From NCBI GenBank assembly GCA_032871835.1, contig CM065297.1, forward strand, positions 19,260,098-19,324,097: a stretch of DNA of 64,000 bases. The letters are read 5' to 3'. The stretch is from Dipteronia dyeriana (Eukaryota > Streptophyta > Magnoliopsida > Sapindales > Sapindaceae). The notes below the pieces were generated by a model. It ran no database searches, was not told the DNA's origin, and was given only the letters and a program-made list of their open reading frames with translations. The position numbers were made by a program, and so were the translations under genes. Positions 44,647-54,433 of the stretch are shown one piece after another (the first letter of the stretch is position 1; the number at the start of each line of letters is the position of its first letter).

Positions 44647-47112
44647 ATGAGACGTTGGTCTCGAACATCTAGTGGTAGATTAATTAGGAGATCACAATCA
44701 TCCACATTCACTTACAACATGGCTGAAAACCCACTTAGACATTCAACAGGAAACCAAACCGAGAACCTTTTAAACAACCTTGACAACATATCTCAACACA
44801 GCAACCATCCGCCTTATGTTGACCATGACCAACACATTAACCCAAATCCACATAGAACTCTTAGAGACTACATGAACCCCACACGTACTGGAGCACCTTT
44901 ATGCATAGCTTTCCCACCAAATGCAATACACTTTAATTTTAAGCCGGGAATCATTCAACTTTTACCCAATTTTCACGGACTTGAATTTGAAAACCCATAT
45001 TTGCATCTTAGGGAGTTTGAGGAGGTCAGTAACACTAGCACTGACCAAAATGTTAGCATGGATATAATCAGGCTTAAGTTTTTCCCTTTTTCCTTAAAAG
45101 ATAAAGCTAAAACTTGGTTACAAAATCTTAGGTTAGGATCAATCCAAACTTGGAATGAATTGCAACAACAGTTCTTAAAGAAATTTTTCCCACCTCATAG
45201 AACAAACTCTCTTAAGAGGCAAATAACTTCATTTGCCCAAAAACCTGAGGAAACACTTTATCAATGTTGGGATAGGTTCAAAGAGTTGTTAAATTTTTGT
45301 CCACATCACGGTTTTGAAACATGGAGGATAGTGTCACATTTTTATGAGGGACTCACGCCCCAAAGTAGACAAGTCATTGAAATGATGTGTAATGAGGAGT
45401 TCAGTGACAAAAATCCTGAAGAAGCACTTGAATACCTTGACCATATCCCCGAGAGTGCTCAAAATTGGGACACCATTGGTTCCTATGAGTCCATGAGCAA
45501 ACCACAACCATCTCCATCTAGTGGAGGCATTTACAATCTTAGGGAAGACCATGATCTTCAAGCTAGATTTGTATATCTAGCTAGGAAAGTGGAAGCTTTA
45601 GAAAATAAAAAGAGTGAACATGTAAAATCTGTACAAGAAATTGCATGCCATGTATGTGATTCTGATGATCATTTCACTCATAGTTGCCCAACTTTGCTGG
45701 CCATAAAAGATTGCCTTCATGAACAAGCCAATGTTTTGCATACTTTCAACAAGCCAAATTCCAACCCATATTCACAAACCTACAATCCTGGTTGGAGAAA
45801 TCACCCAAACTTTAGTTGGAGGAACAACAATCAAGCCCAGTCTTCACAATCACCAGGTCCATCACATCCACAAACACACCAGAATTCCCAAAACCCTCAA
45901 GGTTATGCGCCTTATGTCCCACCATCTAGGAAAAACCTTGAAGACACTTTGCACTCATTCATTGAGAAGCAAGAATCCATTAACAACCAAACTGCACACA
46001 CCTTGATAGATGTTAAAAATACTTTGGCAAATATTGCTTCTACACTCACCACACACGAAAAAGGTAAGTTTCCATCTCAACCACAACCAAATCCCAAGAG
46101 TCAGTCAAGTTCCTATGATAATAACCAACGCCTAGATCATGTCAAATCAATTATCACTCTTCGTAGTGGTAAGGTCATCGAAAAACCTATTCTTGAATCT
46201 GGTAAAAATGATGATGAGTCATTTTCCAAGGGTAAGGAAGGGGTTGATGAAACCACTATTAACGAAGAAATAATTGAATCCCCACCCACACTTCCATATC
46301 TTCTGGCTCTTAAAAATTCACAGAAATTGATGCATCCCCTAGAGATTTTTGAAATTTTCAAACAGGTAAAGATCAATATCCCTTTGTTGGACGCAATCAA
46401 ACAGGTACCTTTCTATGCCAAATTTTTGAAGGATTTTGTCACTGTGAAAAGGAAGCATCAGGCAAGAAAGAAAGCCTTTATGGCTGAACAGGTAAGTTTC
46501 ATTCTTTGCAAGAAAAAAAAATTTAAATATAAAGATCCTGGTTGTCCTACTATTTCTTGCATAATCGGTAACTGTAAAATTGAGCATGCTTTACTTGACC
46601 TAGGTGCTATTGTAAATTTGCTCCCATACTCAGTTTATCAACTACTTAAAATTGGTGAGTCAAAGTCGACTTCAACCATACTTTGTCTTGCTGATAGGTC
46701 AATTAAAATACCAAAAGGAATAGTGGAAGATGTGTTAGTACAAGTCGATAAATTTATCTATCCAGTAGATTTTATTGTCTTGGAAACACAACCTGTTGTT
46801 AATGAGCACAAATCAATTCCTGTTATATTGGGCCGACCATTTTTAGCTACTGCTAATGCCTTGATTAATTGTAGGAATGGAATAATGAGCATGTCTTTTG
46901 GAAATATGAAAATTAAACTTAATGTTTTCAACATGTGTAAAGAACCATTTGATGATGAAAATGAAGATGAAGATGTAGACATTATTGAAACCATTGTTGA
47001 AGATCATGTTCAAAAGGATTATTTTAACTCATCTGAAATTTGTTTGATCAATTCACCTGGGTCAAGCATGCATTCACATCTTGATGATTGTTTGCATGTT
47101 GTTGAAGAATAA
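44647..47112 (+). CDS. gag: Gag-protease of element D (Athila type)
   Basis: 821 codons from MRRWSRTSSGRLIRRSQ to a TAA. Retrotransposon gag core at about residues 120-230 (KLKFFPFSLKDKAKTWLQNL-type sequence, CWDRFKELL). CCHC knuckle CHVCDSDDHFTHSC at about 335-350. Gln/Asn/Pro-rich linker at about 375-500. Retropepsin near 640-760 with ALLDLGAIVNLLP (Athila enzymes usually have DLGASVNLLP, so Ser is replaced by Ile). The protease fold continues to ILGRPFLATANALI. The TAA at 47110 lies between protease and RT in an otherwise continuous frame (the following codons GDTSDFEEL stay in register), so it is a nonsense mutation that cuts gag-pro from pol. Gag builds the particle; protease matures the polyprotein. 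Confidence 0.92.
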   Translation: MRRWSRTSSGRLIRRSQSSTFTYNMAENPLRHSTGNQTENLLNNLDNISQHSNHPPYVDHDQHINPNPHRTLRDYMNPTRTGAPLCIAFPPNAIHFNFKPGIIQLLPNFHGLEFENPYLHLREFEEVSNTSTDQNVSMDIIRLKFFPFSLKDKAKTWLQNLRLGSIQTWNELQQQFLKKFFPPHRTNSLKRQITSFAQKPEETLYQCWDRFKELLNFCPHHGFETWRIVSHFYEGLTPQSRQVIEMMCNEEFSDKNPEEALEYLDHIPESAQNWDTIGSYESMSKPQPSPSSGGIYNLREDHDLQARFVYLARKVEALENKKSEHVKSVQEIACHVCDSDDHFTHSCPTLLAIKDCLHEQANVLHTFNKPNSNPYSQTYNPGWRNHPNFSWRNNNQAQSSQSPGPSHPQTHQNSQNPQGYAPYVPPSRKNLEDTLHSFIEKQESINNQTAHTLIDVKNTLANIASTLTTHEKGKFPSQPQPNPKSQSSSYDNNQRLDHVKSIITLRSGKVIEKPILESGKNDDESFSKGKEGVDETTINEEIIESPPTLPYLLALKNSQKLMHPLEIFEIFKQVKINIPLLDAIKQVPFYAKFLKDFVTVKRKHQARKKAFMAEQVSFILCKKKKFKYKDPGCPTISCIIGNCKIEHALLDLGAIVNLLPYSVYQLLKIGESKSTSTILCLADRSIKIPKGIVEDVLVQVDKFIYPVDFIVLETQPVVNEHKSIPVILGRPFLATANALINCRNGIMSMSFGNMKIKLNVFNMCKEPFDDENEDEDVDIIETIVEDHVQKDYFNSSEICLINSPGSSMHSHLDDCLHVVEE

Positions 47113-50097
47113 GGAGACACTTCAGATTTTGAAGAATTGGAACAAACAGATGACGTGCCAGAAGAAAAAGCACCTCAGCTGGATTTGAAGCCCTTACCAG
47201 AAGGACTTAAATATGCTTACCTTAGAGACAACCAGACCTACCCAGTGGTAATCTCTTCTAACCTCATAGAAGAGCAAGAAGGTAAGTTGTTACATGTTTT
47301 AAAGAAAAATAAGAATGCAACTGGTTGGACTTTGAAAGATTTGAAAGGTATTAACCCATTGATTTGTTCACATCGAATAAATTTAGAGGAAAATGCTAAA
47401 ACATATCGACAACCCCAAATAAGACTTAACCCACACATGAAAGAAGTTGTCAAGACCGAAGTCCTTAAATTACATGATGTGGGAATTATCTACCCTATCT
47501 CTGATAGTAAGTGGGTGAGTCCTACACAAGTTGTGCCAAAAAAATCTGGAATCACTGTTATTAAAAATGAAAAGGGTGAGTTAATTCCAACTCGTATTCC
47601 ATCTAGTTGGCGCATGTGCATTGATTATAGAAACTTAAATGATGCCACTAGAAAAGATCATTTTCCACTTCCATTCCTTGACCAAATTTTAGAAAGAGTA
47701 GCAGGACATCCCTACTACTGCTTTCTTGATGGGTATTCAGGATACTATCAAAATCCCATTGCATTAGAAGACCAAGAAAAAACCACATTCACATGTCCCT
47801 TTGGAACCTTTGCATTTAGAAGAATACCATTTGGCTTGTGTAATGCTCCGGCCACATTTCAACAATGCATGCTAAGCATTTTTAGTGACATGATTGAACA
47901 TTGTTTAGAGGTCTTTATGGATGATTTAACTGTGTTTGGAAATTCTTTTGATGAATGTCTAAATAATTTGGAAAGAGTCTTGAAACGTTGCATAGAAAAA
48001 AGACTTGATAGAAAAAAGACTTGTGCTTAACTGGGAAAAGTATCATTATATGACCACATCTGGAATTGTTTTGGGACATGTTGTGTCATCTAAAGGAATC
48101 GAGGTTGATAAGGCAAAAATCGAAGTCATTTCAAAGTTACCATCGCCACAAATAGTCAAAGATGTGCGGTCATTTTTAGGGCATGCAGGATTTTATAGGA
48201 GGTTTATTAAGATTTCAGTGTTATATCTAAACCACTTTGTAACCTCTTATTAAAAAATACAAAGTTTGAATGGACACAAGAGTGTCAAGAATCCTTTAAA
48301 AAGATAATTGACCTTTTAACATCTGCTCCTATCATGCAATCCCCTGATTGGTCATTTTCTTTTGAATTGATGTGTGATGCGAGTGATTTTGCTGTTGGAG
48401 CTGTCTTAGGACAGAGAAGAAAAGGTAAGCCTTTTGTGATTTATTACGCAAGTAAAACTTTGAATAGTGCACAAATGAATTACACCACCACTGAGAAAGA
48501 ATTACTTGCTGTGATATTTGCATTGGATAAATTTCGGTCATACTTGATTGGCGCTTCAACCATTGTTTTTACTGATCACGCTGCTTTGAAGTATTTAATG
48601 TCTAAACAGGATGCAAAGTCAAGATTGATTCATTGGATTTTGTTGCTACAAGAATTCAAACTCACAATCAAGGACAAAAAGGGTGCTGAAAATGTCGTTG
48701 CAGACCATTTATCACGACTCACCACTAAGTCGTCATTTGATAAAGCACCCATCAATGATTTTTTTCCTGATGATCTTTTATTCCCTATCACAACTTTGAC
48801 TTGGTATGCTGACATTGTTAATTATCTTGCAACAGGAATGATGCCACTCGATTGGAATGCACAGGACAAAAAGAAATTTTTGACCGAGGTAAAACGTTTT
48901 TACTGGGATGACCCGTACTTATTCAAGTATTGTCTTGATCAAATTGTTCGACGGTGTATTCCAGGCAATGAGGTAAGTAGTGTCATTGAATTTTGTCATT
49001 CTGAAGCAAGTGGTGGTCATTTTTCGTCAAAGAAAACGGCTGTAAAAATCTTGCAGTGTGGATTTTATTGGCCCACCTTGTTTAAAGACGCACATGCATT
49101 CTGTAAAACCTGTGAAAATTGTCAAAAGTTAGAATCCATTTCCAAGCGAAACATGATACCTTTAAACCCCATTATTGTCATTGAAATATTTGATTGTTGA
49201 GGAATTGATTATATGGGTCCATTTCCACCGTCATTTGGATTTTTGTACATTTTAGTTGCCGTTGATTATGTGTCAAAATGGGTTGAGGCAATTCCTTGTC
49301 GAAATAATGATCACAAAACAATGATTAAGTTTTTAAAGGAAAATCTTTTGAGTTGATTTGGAATCCCTCGAGCCATTATCATTGATGGAGGCAAACACTT
49401 TTGTAACAAACCTTTTGAGTCTTTAATGAAGAAATATGGAGTCAAACACAAAATTGCCACACCATACCATCCTCAAACAAGTGGTCAAGTTGAGTTAGCA
49501 AATAGGGAGATAAAACATATCTTGCAAAAAACGGTTAACCCTGATCGAAAAGATTGGTCTCTTAGACTAAATGATGCATTTTGGGCTTACCGTATTGCAT
49601 TCAAAACATCTTTGGGTATGTCTCCTTATCGTTTAGTTTATGTAAAACCTTGTCACTTACCTGTTGAACTTGAGAAAAAAACATATTGGGCCATTAAAGC
49701 TTTCAATTCTAACCTAAATGATGTTGGTGAATTGCGCAAGTTGCAAATAAATGAACTTGAAGAATTAAGAAATGATGCATATGAAAATGCAAAAATTCTT
49801 AAAGAAAAATCTAAAACCTTTCATGACAGACGAATTTTAAGAAGATCATTTGAAGTTGGTCAAAATGTTTTGCTTTATAATTCTCGACTTCATTTATTTC
49901 GTGGCAAATTGAAATCAAAATGGAGTGGTCCATTTGTTGTGAAACACGTTTATCCATATGGTGCCCTTGACGTTGAGAATCCTAGGAATGGTAATGTGTT
50001 TAAAGTAAATGGACAACGTGTGAAACCATTCTTAGAAAATACAGATTTTCAAAAAGACTCTGCCGTCCTTTTTGACCCTTGTTACAAAGGTAAGTAA
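47113..50097 (+). pseudogene. pol: RT-RNase H-integrase of element D, broken
   Basis: Same frame as gag. RT (47137-48030) has WRMCIDYRNLN, PFGLCNAPATFQ and the catalytic FMDD at 47914-47925. A 16-base tandem duplication (47992-48007 and 48008-48023) shifts the frame, and a one-base deletion near 48211 shifts it back, leaving about 65 codons out of register. RNase H follows, with [17 protein letters not shown] and [19 protein letters not shown]. Integrase zinc region has [11 protein letters not shown] and [10 protein letters not shown]; the core has [21 protein letters not shown] and [12 protein letters not shown]; the C-terminal region ends YKGK at 50097. Further nonsense codons: TGA at 49198 (a Trp in relatives) and TGA at 49354. 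Cannot produce a full polyprotein. Confidence 0.93.
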
Positions 50098-50180
50098 ACA
50101 AATATTTTTCTTTTGACTTTTTTTGTATTTGCAATTATTATTTTTGTTTTTGTTCGCTTTTATGTTTTGAATTTTTACAG
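50088..50180 (+). promoter_or_regulatory. Possible intron at pol end; acceptor for the first extra ORF
   Basis: A donor AAG|GTAAGT overlaps the last pol codons (cut before 50090). A T-rich tract leads to the acceptor TTTTTACAG ending at 50180. The first ATG after this acceptor is that of the ORF at 50316. Confidence 0.45.
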
Positions 50181-50218
50181 GATTAATTTCTAGGTTCAAT
50201 TTTTGCTTGGTGTGTTTT

Positions 50219-50225
50219 GCTATAT
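50219..50225 (+). promoter_or_regulatory. TATA-like motif upstream of the first extra ORF
   Basis: TATATAA followed by CCCCGG, about 90 bases before ATG 50316. Could be chance in AT-rich DNA. Confidence 0.25.
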
Positions 50226-50315
50226 AACCCCGGTTAAGTGGTGGATAACGGTACTCCGTGACAATTCCAGTCGGTTTAATTTAGTTTTCCAAATAACTGA
50301 TCCCCAAAACAAGGC

Positions 50316-50714
50316 ATGGATGAAATTTTTACAAACCTACGAAAACATTTTCCATCGTTGCCCCAAAATGCTCTGAAAAAGATTTACAAAGCACGTTCCG
50401 AAAGATTACTCTTACTGATGATAAACAACATTCCTGTTGAAATTTGTTGGTTGATCGATGCTAAGGTACGTCTAGCAGGTGAGTCTGCTGATTCATTTAT
50501 ATCTTACATGCCTGATTTTAGAAGAAGTAACCTTGCAAAAAAACGAAGAGCTAAGAAGTTAGGGGTTACTTGTCACAAATGTGCACGTACAACTTGCAAC
50601 ACACGTTGTCGTTCTTTAGAAATGGTGTCTAATAATCGGGAAGATAAAATTTTATTCATTAAGCATGGTTTGCGTAGGGAATCATTGGATAATATCCTAA
50701 CTAACGACTCTTGA
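50316..50714 (+). pseudogene. Unrecognised extra ORF of element D (Cys-rich), frameshifted tail
   Basis: 132 codons from MDEIFTNLRKHFPSLPQNAL. It is Lys/Arg-rich and has a cysteine cluster CHKCARTTCNTRC at about residues 91-103. No transmembrane segment is obvious, so it does not look like an envelope protein. A shift of frame near 50714 reopens coding sequence (HPSGYVQMAIDRLWPQFKKE onward, to a TAG near 50870 and beyond to TAA 50938), so the original protein was probably about 205 residues. It lies after pol and before the LOG ORF, where Athila elements carry an env-like ORF. I do not recognise the family; a nucleic-acid-binding role is only a guess from the basic, Cys-rich stretch. Confidence 0.55.
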
Positions 50715-51079
50715 TGCACATCCTAGTGGATATGTACAAATGGCAATTGACCGATTATGGCCACAATTTAAAAAAGAACATGCACAATATAGTCTTGAGA
50801 ATCTGACTTTAAAAGACCATATTTGCCAATTTATAAGAAAATTGGATGGGAAGCATATCCCTGACCCATAGAAGGCGTTGAAGCCGTTTCTGGACGTAAA
50901 ACCAGAGGAAGATGTGAGCCATAATCACAACTACCAGTAAATATCCTTTTGTTTTTATTATCTTTTTCCTTCCGCATTTAATATCTTTTGTAATTATTGT
51001 TGTTTACTTATGATTTTTGAACCATTTGGATCTAATATCATTGACAAATACGTTGCCTTATACATTTAGGTGTATCATT

Positions 51080-51094
51080 GTGTTACCTTTTCAG
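51080..51094 (+). promoter_or_regulatory. Splice acceptor upstream of the LOG ORF
   Basis: TGTGTTACCTTTTCAG ends at 51094. No ATG lies between this acceptor and the LOG start at 51177, so a leader spliced from 44193 would present the LOG ATG first. Confidence 0.5.
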
Positions 51095-51098
51095 GATC

Positions 51099-51106
51099 TA
51101 TAAATA
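51099..51106 (+). promoter_or_regulatory. TATA box upstream of the LOG ORF
   Basis: TATAAATA, 71 bases before the ATG, at a spacing that would give a leader of about 45 bases. It offers an alternative to splicing for expressing the LOG ORF. Confidence 0.45.
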
Positions 51107-51176
51107 CAAGCATTTGTTTTTCTTTTTGCTTCAAGCACTCATAAACATTCAAAAGAAAATTTTAGAGAGTGCATTA

Positions 51177-51830
51177 ATGGCTTCACCTTCAACTAAACGA
51201 TTCACAAACATTTGTGTGTTTGGTGGCACTAACTATGGGAAATATAGAGAGTTTGTTGATGCTGCAACTCATCTTGGTAAGGTTTTGGCTGAGCGAAAAA
51301 TACACCTAGTGTATGGAGGAGGTAACTTGGGATTAATGAGGTGTGTTTCACGAGCTGCACGAGACAGAGGTAGTCAAGTTCTAGGTATTGTCCCAAAACC
51401 TATGGCCGCAACAGACATCCACCGGAAGACAAACGGCGAAGAGCTTGTTGTTTTAGGTATGCCTGAAAGTTTGACTGCTATGTTACATCATGCTGATGCG
51501 TTTATAGCTTTGCCAGGTGGTTTTGGAACCTTCGAAGAAATCTTTACAATGGCATCCTGGGCGCAACTACACATCCATGAGAAACCCATCGGTTTGTTGA
51601 ATGTTAATAAATTTTATGATGGTTTGCTTTCATTTTTTGGTCATGCTCAGAAAAATTATTACATTCCACCTTCAATCCGAAAAATCTTTATCTCTGCTTC
51701 AAGTCCTCATGAGCTGATTGACCAGTTACAAGCTTTTAATTATAAGCCAGATCCTTCAACCTCTAAAATTGATTGGTCCACTGATAAAGAGAACAAGAAA
51801 CGCAGAATTGATATGAATCTCAGTTTGTGA
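51177..51830 (+). CDS. LOG-like: LOG-family protein carried in an Athila retrotransposon
   Basis: 217 codons, intron-free. LOG enzymes release active cytokinin bases from riboside 5'-monophosphates in cytosol and nucleus. Visible features: N-terminal nucleotide-binding segment ICVFGGTNYGK (residues 12-22; the family usually has FCGSS), VYGGGNLGLMRCVS (45-58; usually GLMG), the signature PGGFGTFEE (113-121; usually PGGYGTLEE), WAQLHIHEKPIGLLNV (128-143) and a basic C-terminus KKRRIDMNLSL. The canonical RKAxM segment reads SLTAM (98-102), so the conserved Arg/Lys pair is absent and activity is uncertain. An in-frame ATG at 51078 would add 33 mostly hydrophobic residues but lies before the TATA box and acceptor. 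Plant LOG genes normally have several introns, so an mRNA-derived capture is likely. The frame is intact although pol in the same element is broken. Confidence 0.9.
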   Translation: MASPSTKRFTNICVFGGTNYGKYREFVDAATHLGKVLAERKIHLVYGGGNLGLMRCVSRAARDRGSQVLGIVPKPMAATDIHRKTNGEELVVLGMPESLTAMLHHADAFIALPGGFGTFEEIFTMASWAQLHIHEKPIGLLNVNKFYDGLLSFFGHAQKNYYIPPSIRKIFISASSPHELIDQLQAFNYKPDPSTSKIDWSTDKENKKRRIDMNLSL

Positions 51831-53066
51831 TTGTCCCATGGTTTTTATGCATTTTATTTTCCTCTATTTTGTATTTCTTTTGTTGTTTTGCAGGATTTTG
51901 TTGTCTTTCAAGTTGTTCAGGTGATATCTTCTAAACCTTACATCTTTCTAAAGACATTGGGGACAATGTCTCGTTCTGGTTGGGGGGTGGGGATAGTTGA
52001 TTCAATAACTTTTGTTTAAAAAAAAAAAAACTAACTTCTGACCATTTTTTTGTAAGGATGGCCGAATAAGGAGATCTTTTAGATACTTCTAAGACACATC
52101 TTTGTAGTTTTGATTTTTTTTTTCCTCTCTTCTTACTATTCAAATTTATAAACTCTCCATTGTGATATCATTGACTAATCATTTTGTTCATTAAGTCATC
52201 TTGAGAAATTTTTCCAACTATTCTAGACACACACGCACATTGACAATTGATTATGTGCAGTAAGTTGAGATTTTACGATATTTAGTTCTGAAACATCATT
52301 CAAGGGTAACAACCGAAGGCAATGGTCTTGTTTAAAAATATATTTATTAATAATAATAATAATAATAATTTTGTGTGTTGTGACCGAAACTCTTACTTAG
52401 TAACTGGGCCTCATACCTCAATAAGCATAGAGTGTTTGCGTAAAATGATGGAGTCTGGATAAGAATAAAGTACAGTTTCGTAGCCTCTTTAACTCGAGCA
52501 ATTAATTCCGAGGGGTGCTTCAACACCTAATGCCCTAAGACCAACTGGTTTGGGAGTCATTGACCCAAAGCTCGTTACACGGGTTAAAGAGAAAGCTTAA
52601 GGGAATTGTACTAAAAAAAACATCTACAATCCGAGTAATTAAGCCCGTAGGAGTGTTTTAACACTTAATGCCCTAAAGCCAACTGGTTTGGGAGTCATTG
52701 GCCTAAAGCTCGCTACATGAATTAAAGATGGAATGTTTGTTTCCAATTTTATTATATTAAAAAAAAAACAAAAAAAAGAAAAGAAAAAAGAAGAAAAAAA
52801 GATAAAACTACTGCCTAAGGAAGAAGTCCTGATGAGATTTCGGAATGAAAATGTTGTTTGATTTCAATTGAATCTTATAGTTATTGTGTTGATCTTTATT
52901 GAGCACAAGAAAGTTTGATTGATAACTCACTTAATGACTGGTTGTCAAAGGGTGAGAAAAGAAGTATGAGAGAGTTTGTATATATGGTAATTTAGAGATT
53001 TGAACTTGAGTTTTTACTATTTTCGCTTTAATTGCTAGGCACTAGCGATAAGCTGGTTGAGGGGTG
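51831..53066 (+). other. 3' untranslated region of element D
   Basis: Starts with a segment containing ACATTGGGGACAATGTCTCG and GGTTGGGGGGTGGGG, similar to conserved sequence downstream of the coding region in Athila elements, then an A13 run (52018-52030), an (AAT)n stretch (52349-52370), and a duplicated block of about 100 bases (52493-52595 and 52630-52733, sharing CAACTGGTTTGGGAGTCATT). No gene. Confidence 0.6.
53055..53066 (+). other. Polypurine tract of element D
   Basis: GGTTGAGGGGTG immediately before TGATTAACAC of the 3' LTR. Confidence 0.65.
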
Positions 53067-54433
53067 TGATTAACACTGAAAAGTGTATGTTTACTAAGGG
53101 ATAATATCATCATTTTACACTTCCAATATGATTAATTCCTCAATTTATACATAATTTCGTTCTCTCGCTTAAATAAATGTGTTATGTAGTAATTAGTGTA
53201 TATTTCTTCGTATTTAATAGGTAATTCTATCAATTCAGAATTATGGAGAAGTCAGATGGCAAAACAAACATCGTTTTCAAGTTTAGAATGTCAAAAACCA
53301 TAGGAAGACCACGAAGGGCATTTTTGTAATTTTGACTATTCACTGTTCACGATTGACTTTCACTGTTTACAGTTGACTTTCACTGTTCACAGTTGACTTC
53401 CATTGTTCACAGTTGACTTCCATTGTTCCAGATGATGTGGCACATTCCTATTGGGCCAAACTGCGAGTGCACCATACACGTGGCTGTAGAGAATCATATT
53501 CTAGAAGCCAGTACATTATTCCCTATTCACTCCACGGATGCGTTACTGTTCACTTCACGGATGCGTTACTGTTCACTGTTCACTGATGACGTGGCGAAAT
53601 CTAGATGCTCAATTCTAAATTCATCCGATGGTCAATTTTCATCCGTATTTTGTATAAATAAGGGGTCTCTCCCAACTAATTTGGACATTCTGAATCCAAA
53701 TATGATATTAGATTTATGAAATTCTCTCTCTTTTGTTCTCAAATTCTCAGTTTAAATAAAATAGCTATTTCTAGTTAAATTATGTCTGGCTAATTTTATA
53801 TAGCTGGGGCTAAAGGTGATACTGTTGGTATGGAAAATATAATCCAATTTTGGTAAGTTTATTATTTTTATACTTTCTCCCCTCTGATCTTTGTGGTGTT
53901 TTTGAGTCACTGTAGATAGATAGATATTGTCTAGCACAATGAGTACTTGTACCCATATTTATCAGAGAGTGATTTCTCCCCTCTGATCTTTATGGAGTTT
54001 TTGACTCACTGTAGACAGACAGATATTGTCTAGTACAGTGAGTACTTTTACCCATATATATCAGAGAGCGGTTTATCCCCTCTAATTTTTATGGAGTTTT
54101 GACTCACTGTAGACAGACAGATGTTGTCTAGCACAGTGAGTACTTTTACCCACATCTATCAGAGAGTGGTCAGTGGAGTGAAATACCATCTCATTAATCT
54201 GGACTAAATATTAATAATTGGATCATATTCGAATTACCAATAGTGGATCCCTTAGCCCCAGTATTAATTTTAATTGATTTACATTTTATAATAAGATTAG
54301 TAATTAATCTAGATAATTAATTCTACAAGGACAAGTGAACAACCTCCTTATGGTTCGACCCGGTCGTACCGGTTAATTTATTACTATGACACTCTTATAC
54401 TTGGAAGTATGAACACTTCTTTAGGACGTGTCA
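53067..54433 (+). repeat. 3' LTR of element D
   Basis: 1,367 bases, collinear with 42657-43995. It differs by small indels, including a 15-base insertion near 53090 and extra GTTCACAGTTGAC units at 53335-53430. Followed by AATAC and the right half of the captured gene. Confidence 0.9.
53653..53660 (+). promoter_or_regulatory. TATA box in 3' LTR of element D
   Basis: TATAAATA followed by AGGGGTCTCT. The 5' LTR copy reads TGTAAATAGGGGGC near 43212, a weakened TATA box, so the 5' promoter may be impaired. Confidence 0.5.

Larger units (their letters stand above)
42657..54433 (+). mobile_element. Element D: Athila-type Ty3/gypsy retrotransposon carrying a LOG-family ORF
   Basis: LTRs at 42657-43995 and 53067-54433; primer site TGGCGCCGCTGCCGGGGA (44175-44192), close to the complement of the tRNA-Asp 3' end, as is usual in Athila elements; gag-protease, RT, RNase H and integrase with Athila-type sequence (FMDD in RT); then two extra sense ORFs, a 3' untranslated stretch, a purine tract and the 3' LTR. 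Target duplication AACAC occurs at 42652-42656 and 43996-44000; after the 3' LTR it reads AATAC. The 5' end is rearranged: a complete LTR is followed by 113 bases of host flank and then a second LTR tail before the primer site. Confidence 0.93.

Noticed and set aside
50316..50714. Extra ORF as a classical envelope protein
   Set aside because: No signal peptide, transmembrane helix or glycosylation-rich stretch is visible; it is basic and Cys-rich.
51177..51830. LOG ORF as an ordinary host gene in its original place
   Set aside because: It is enclosed by Athila pol and the Athila 3' region and LTR in the same orientation and has no introns, so its setting is the element.
52018..52030. A13 run as the poly-A tail of a LOG retrocopy
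   Set aside because: It follows sequence resembling the conserved Athila 3' region rather than the LOG end, so it cannot be tied to LOG; left open.
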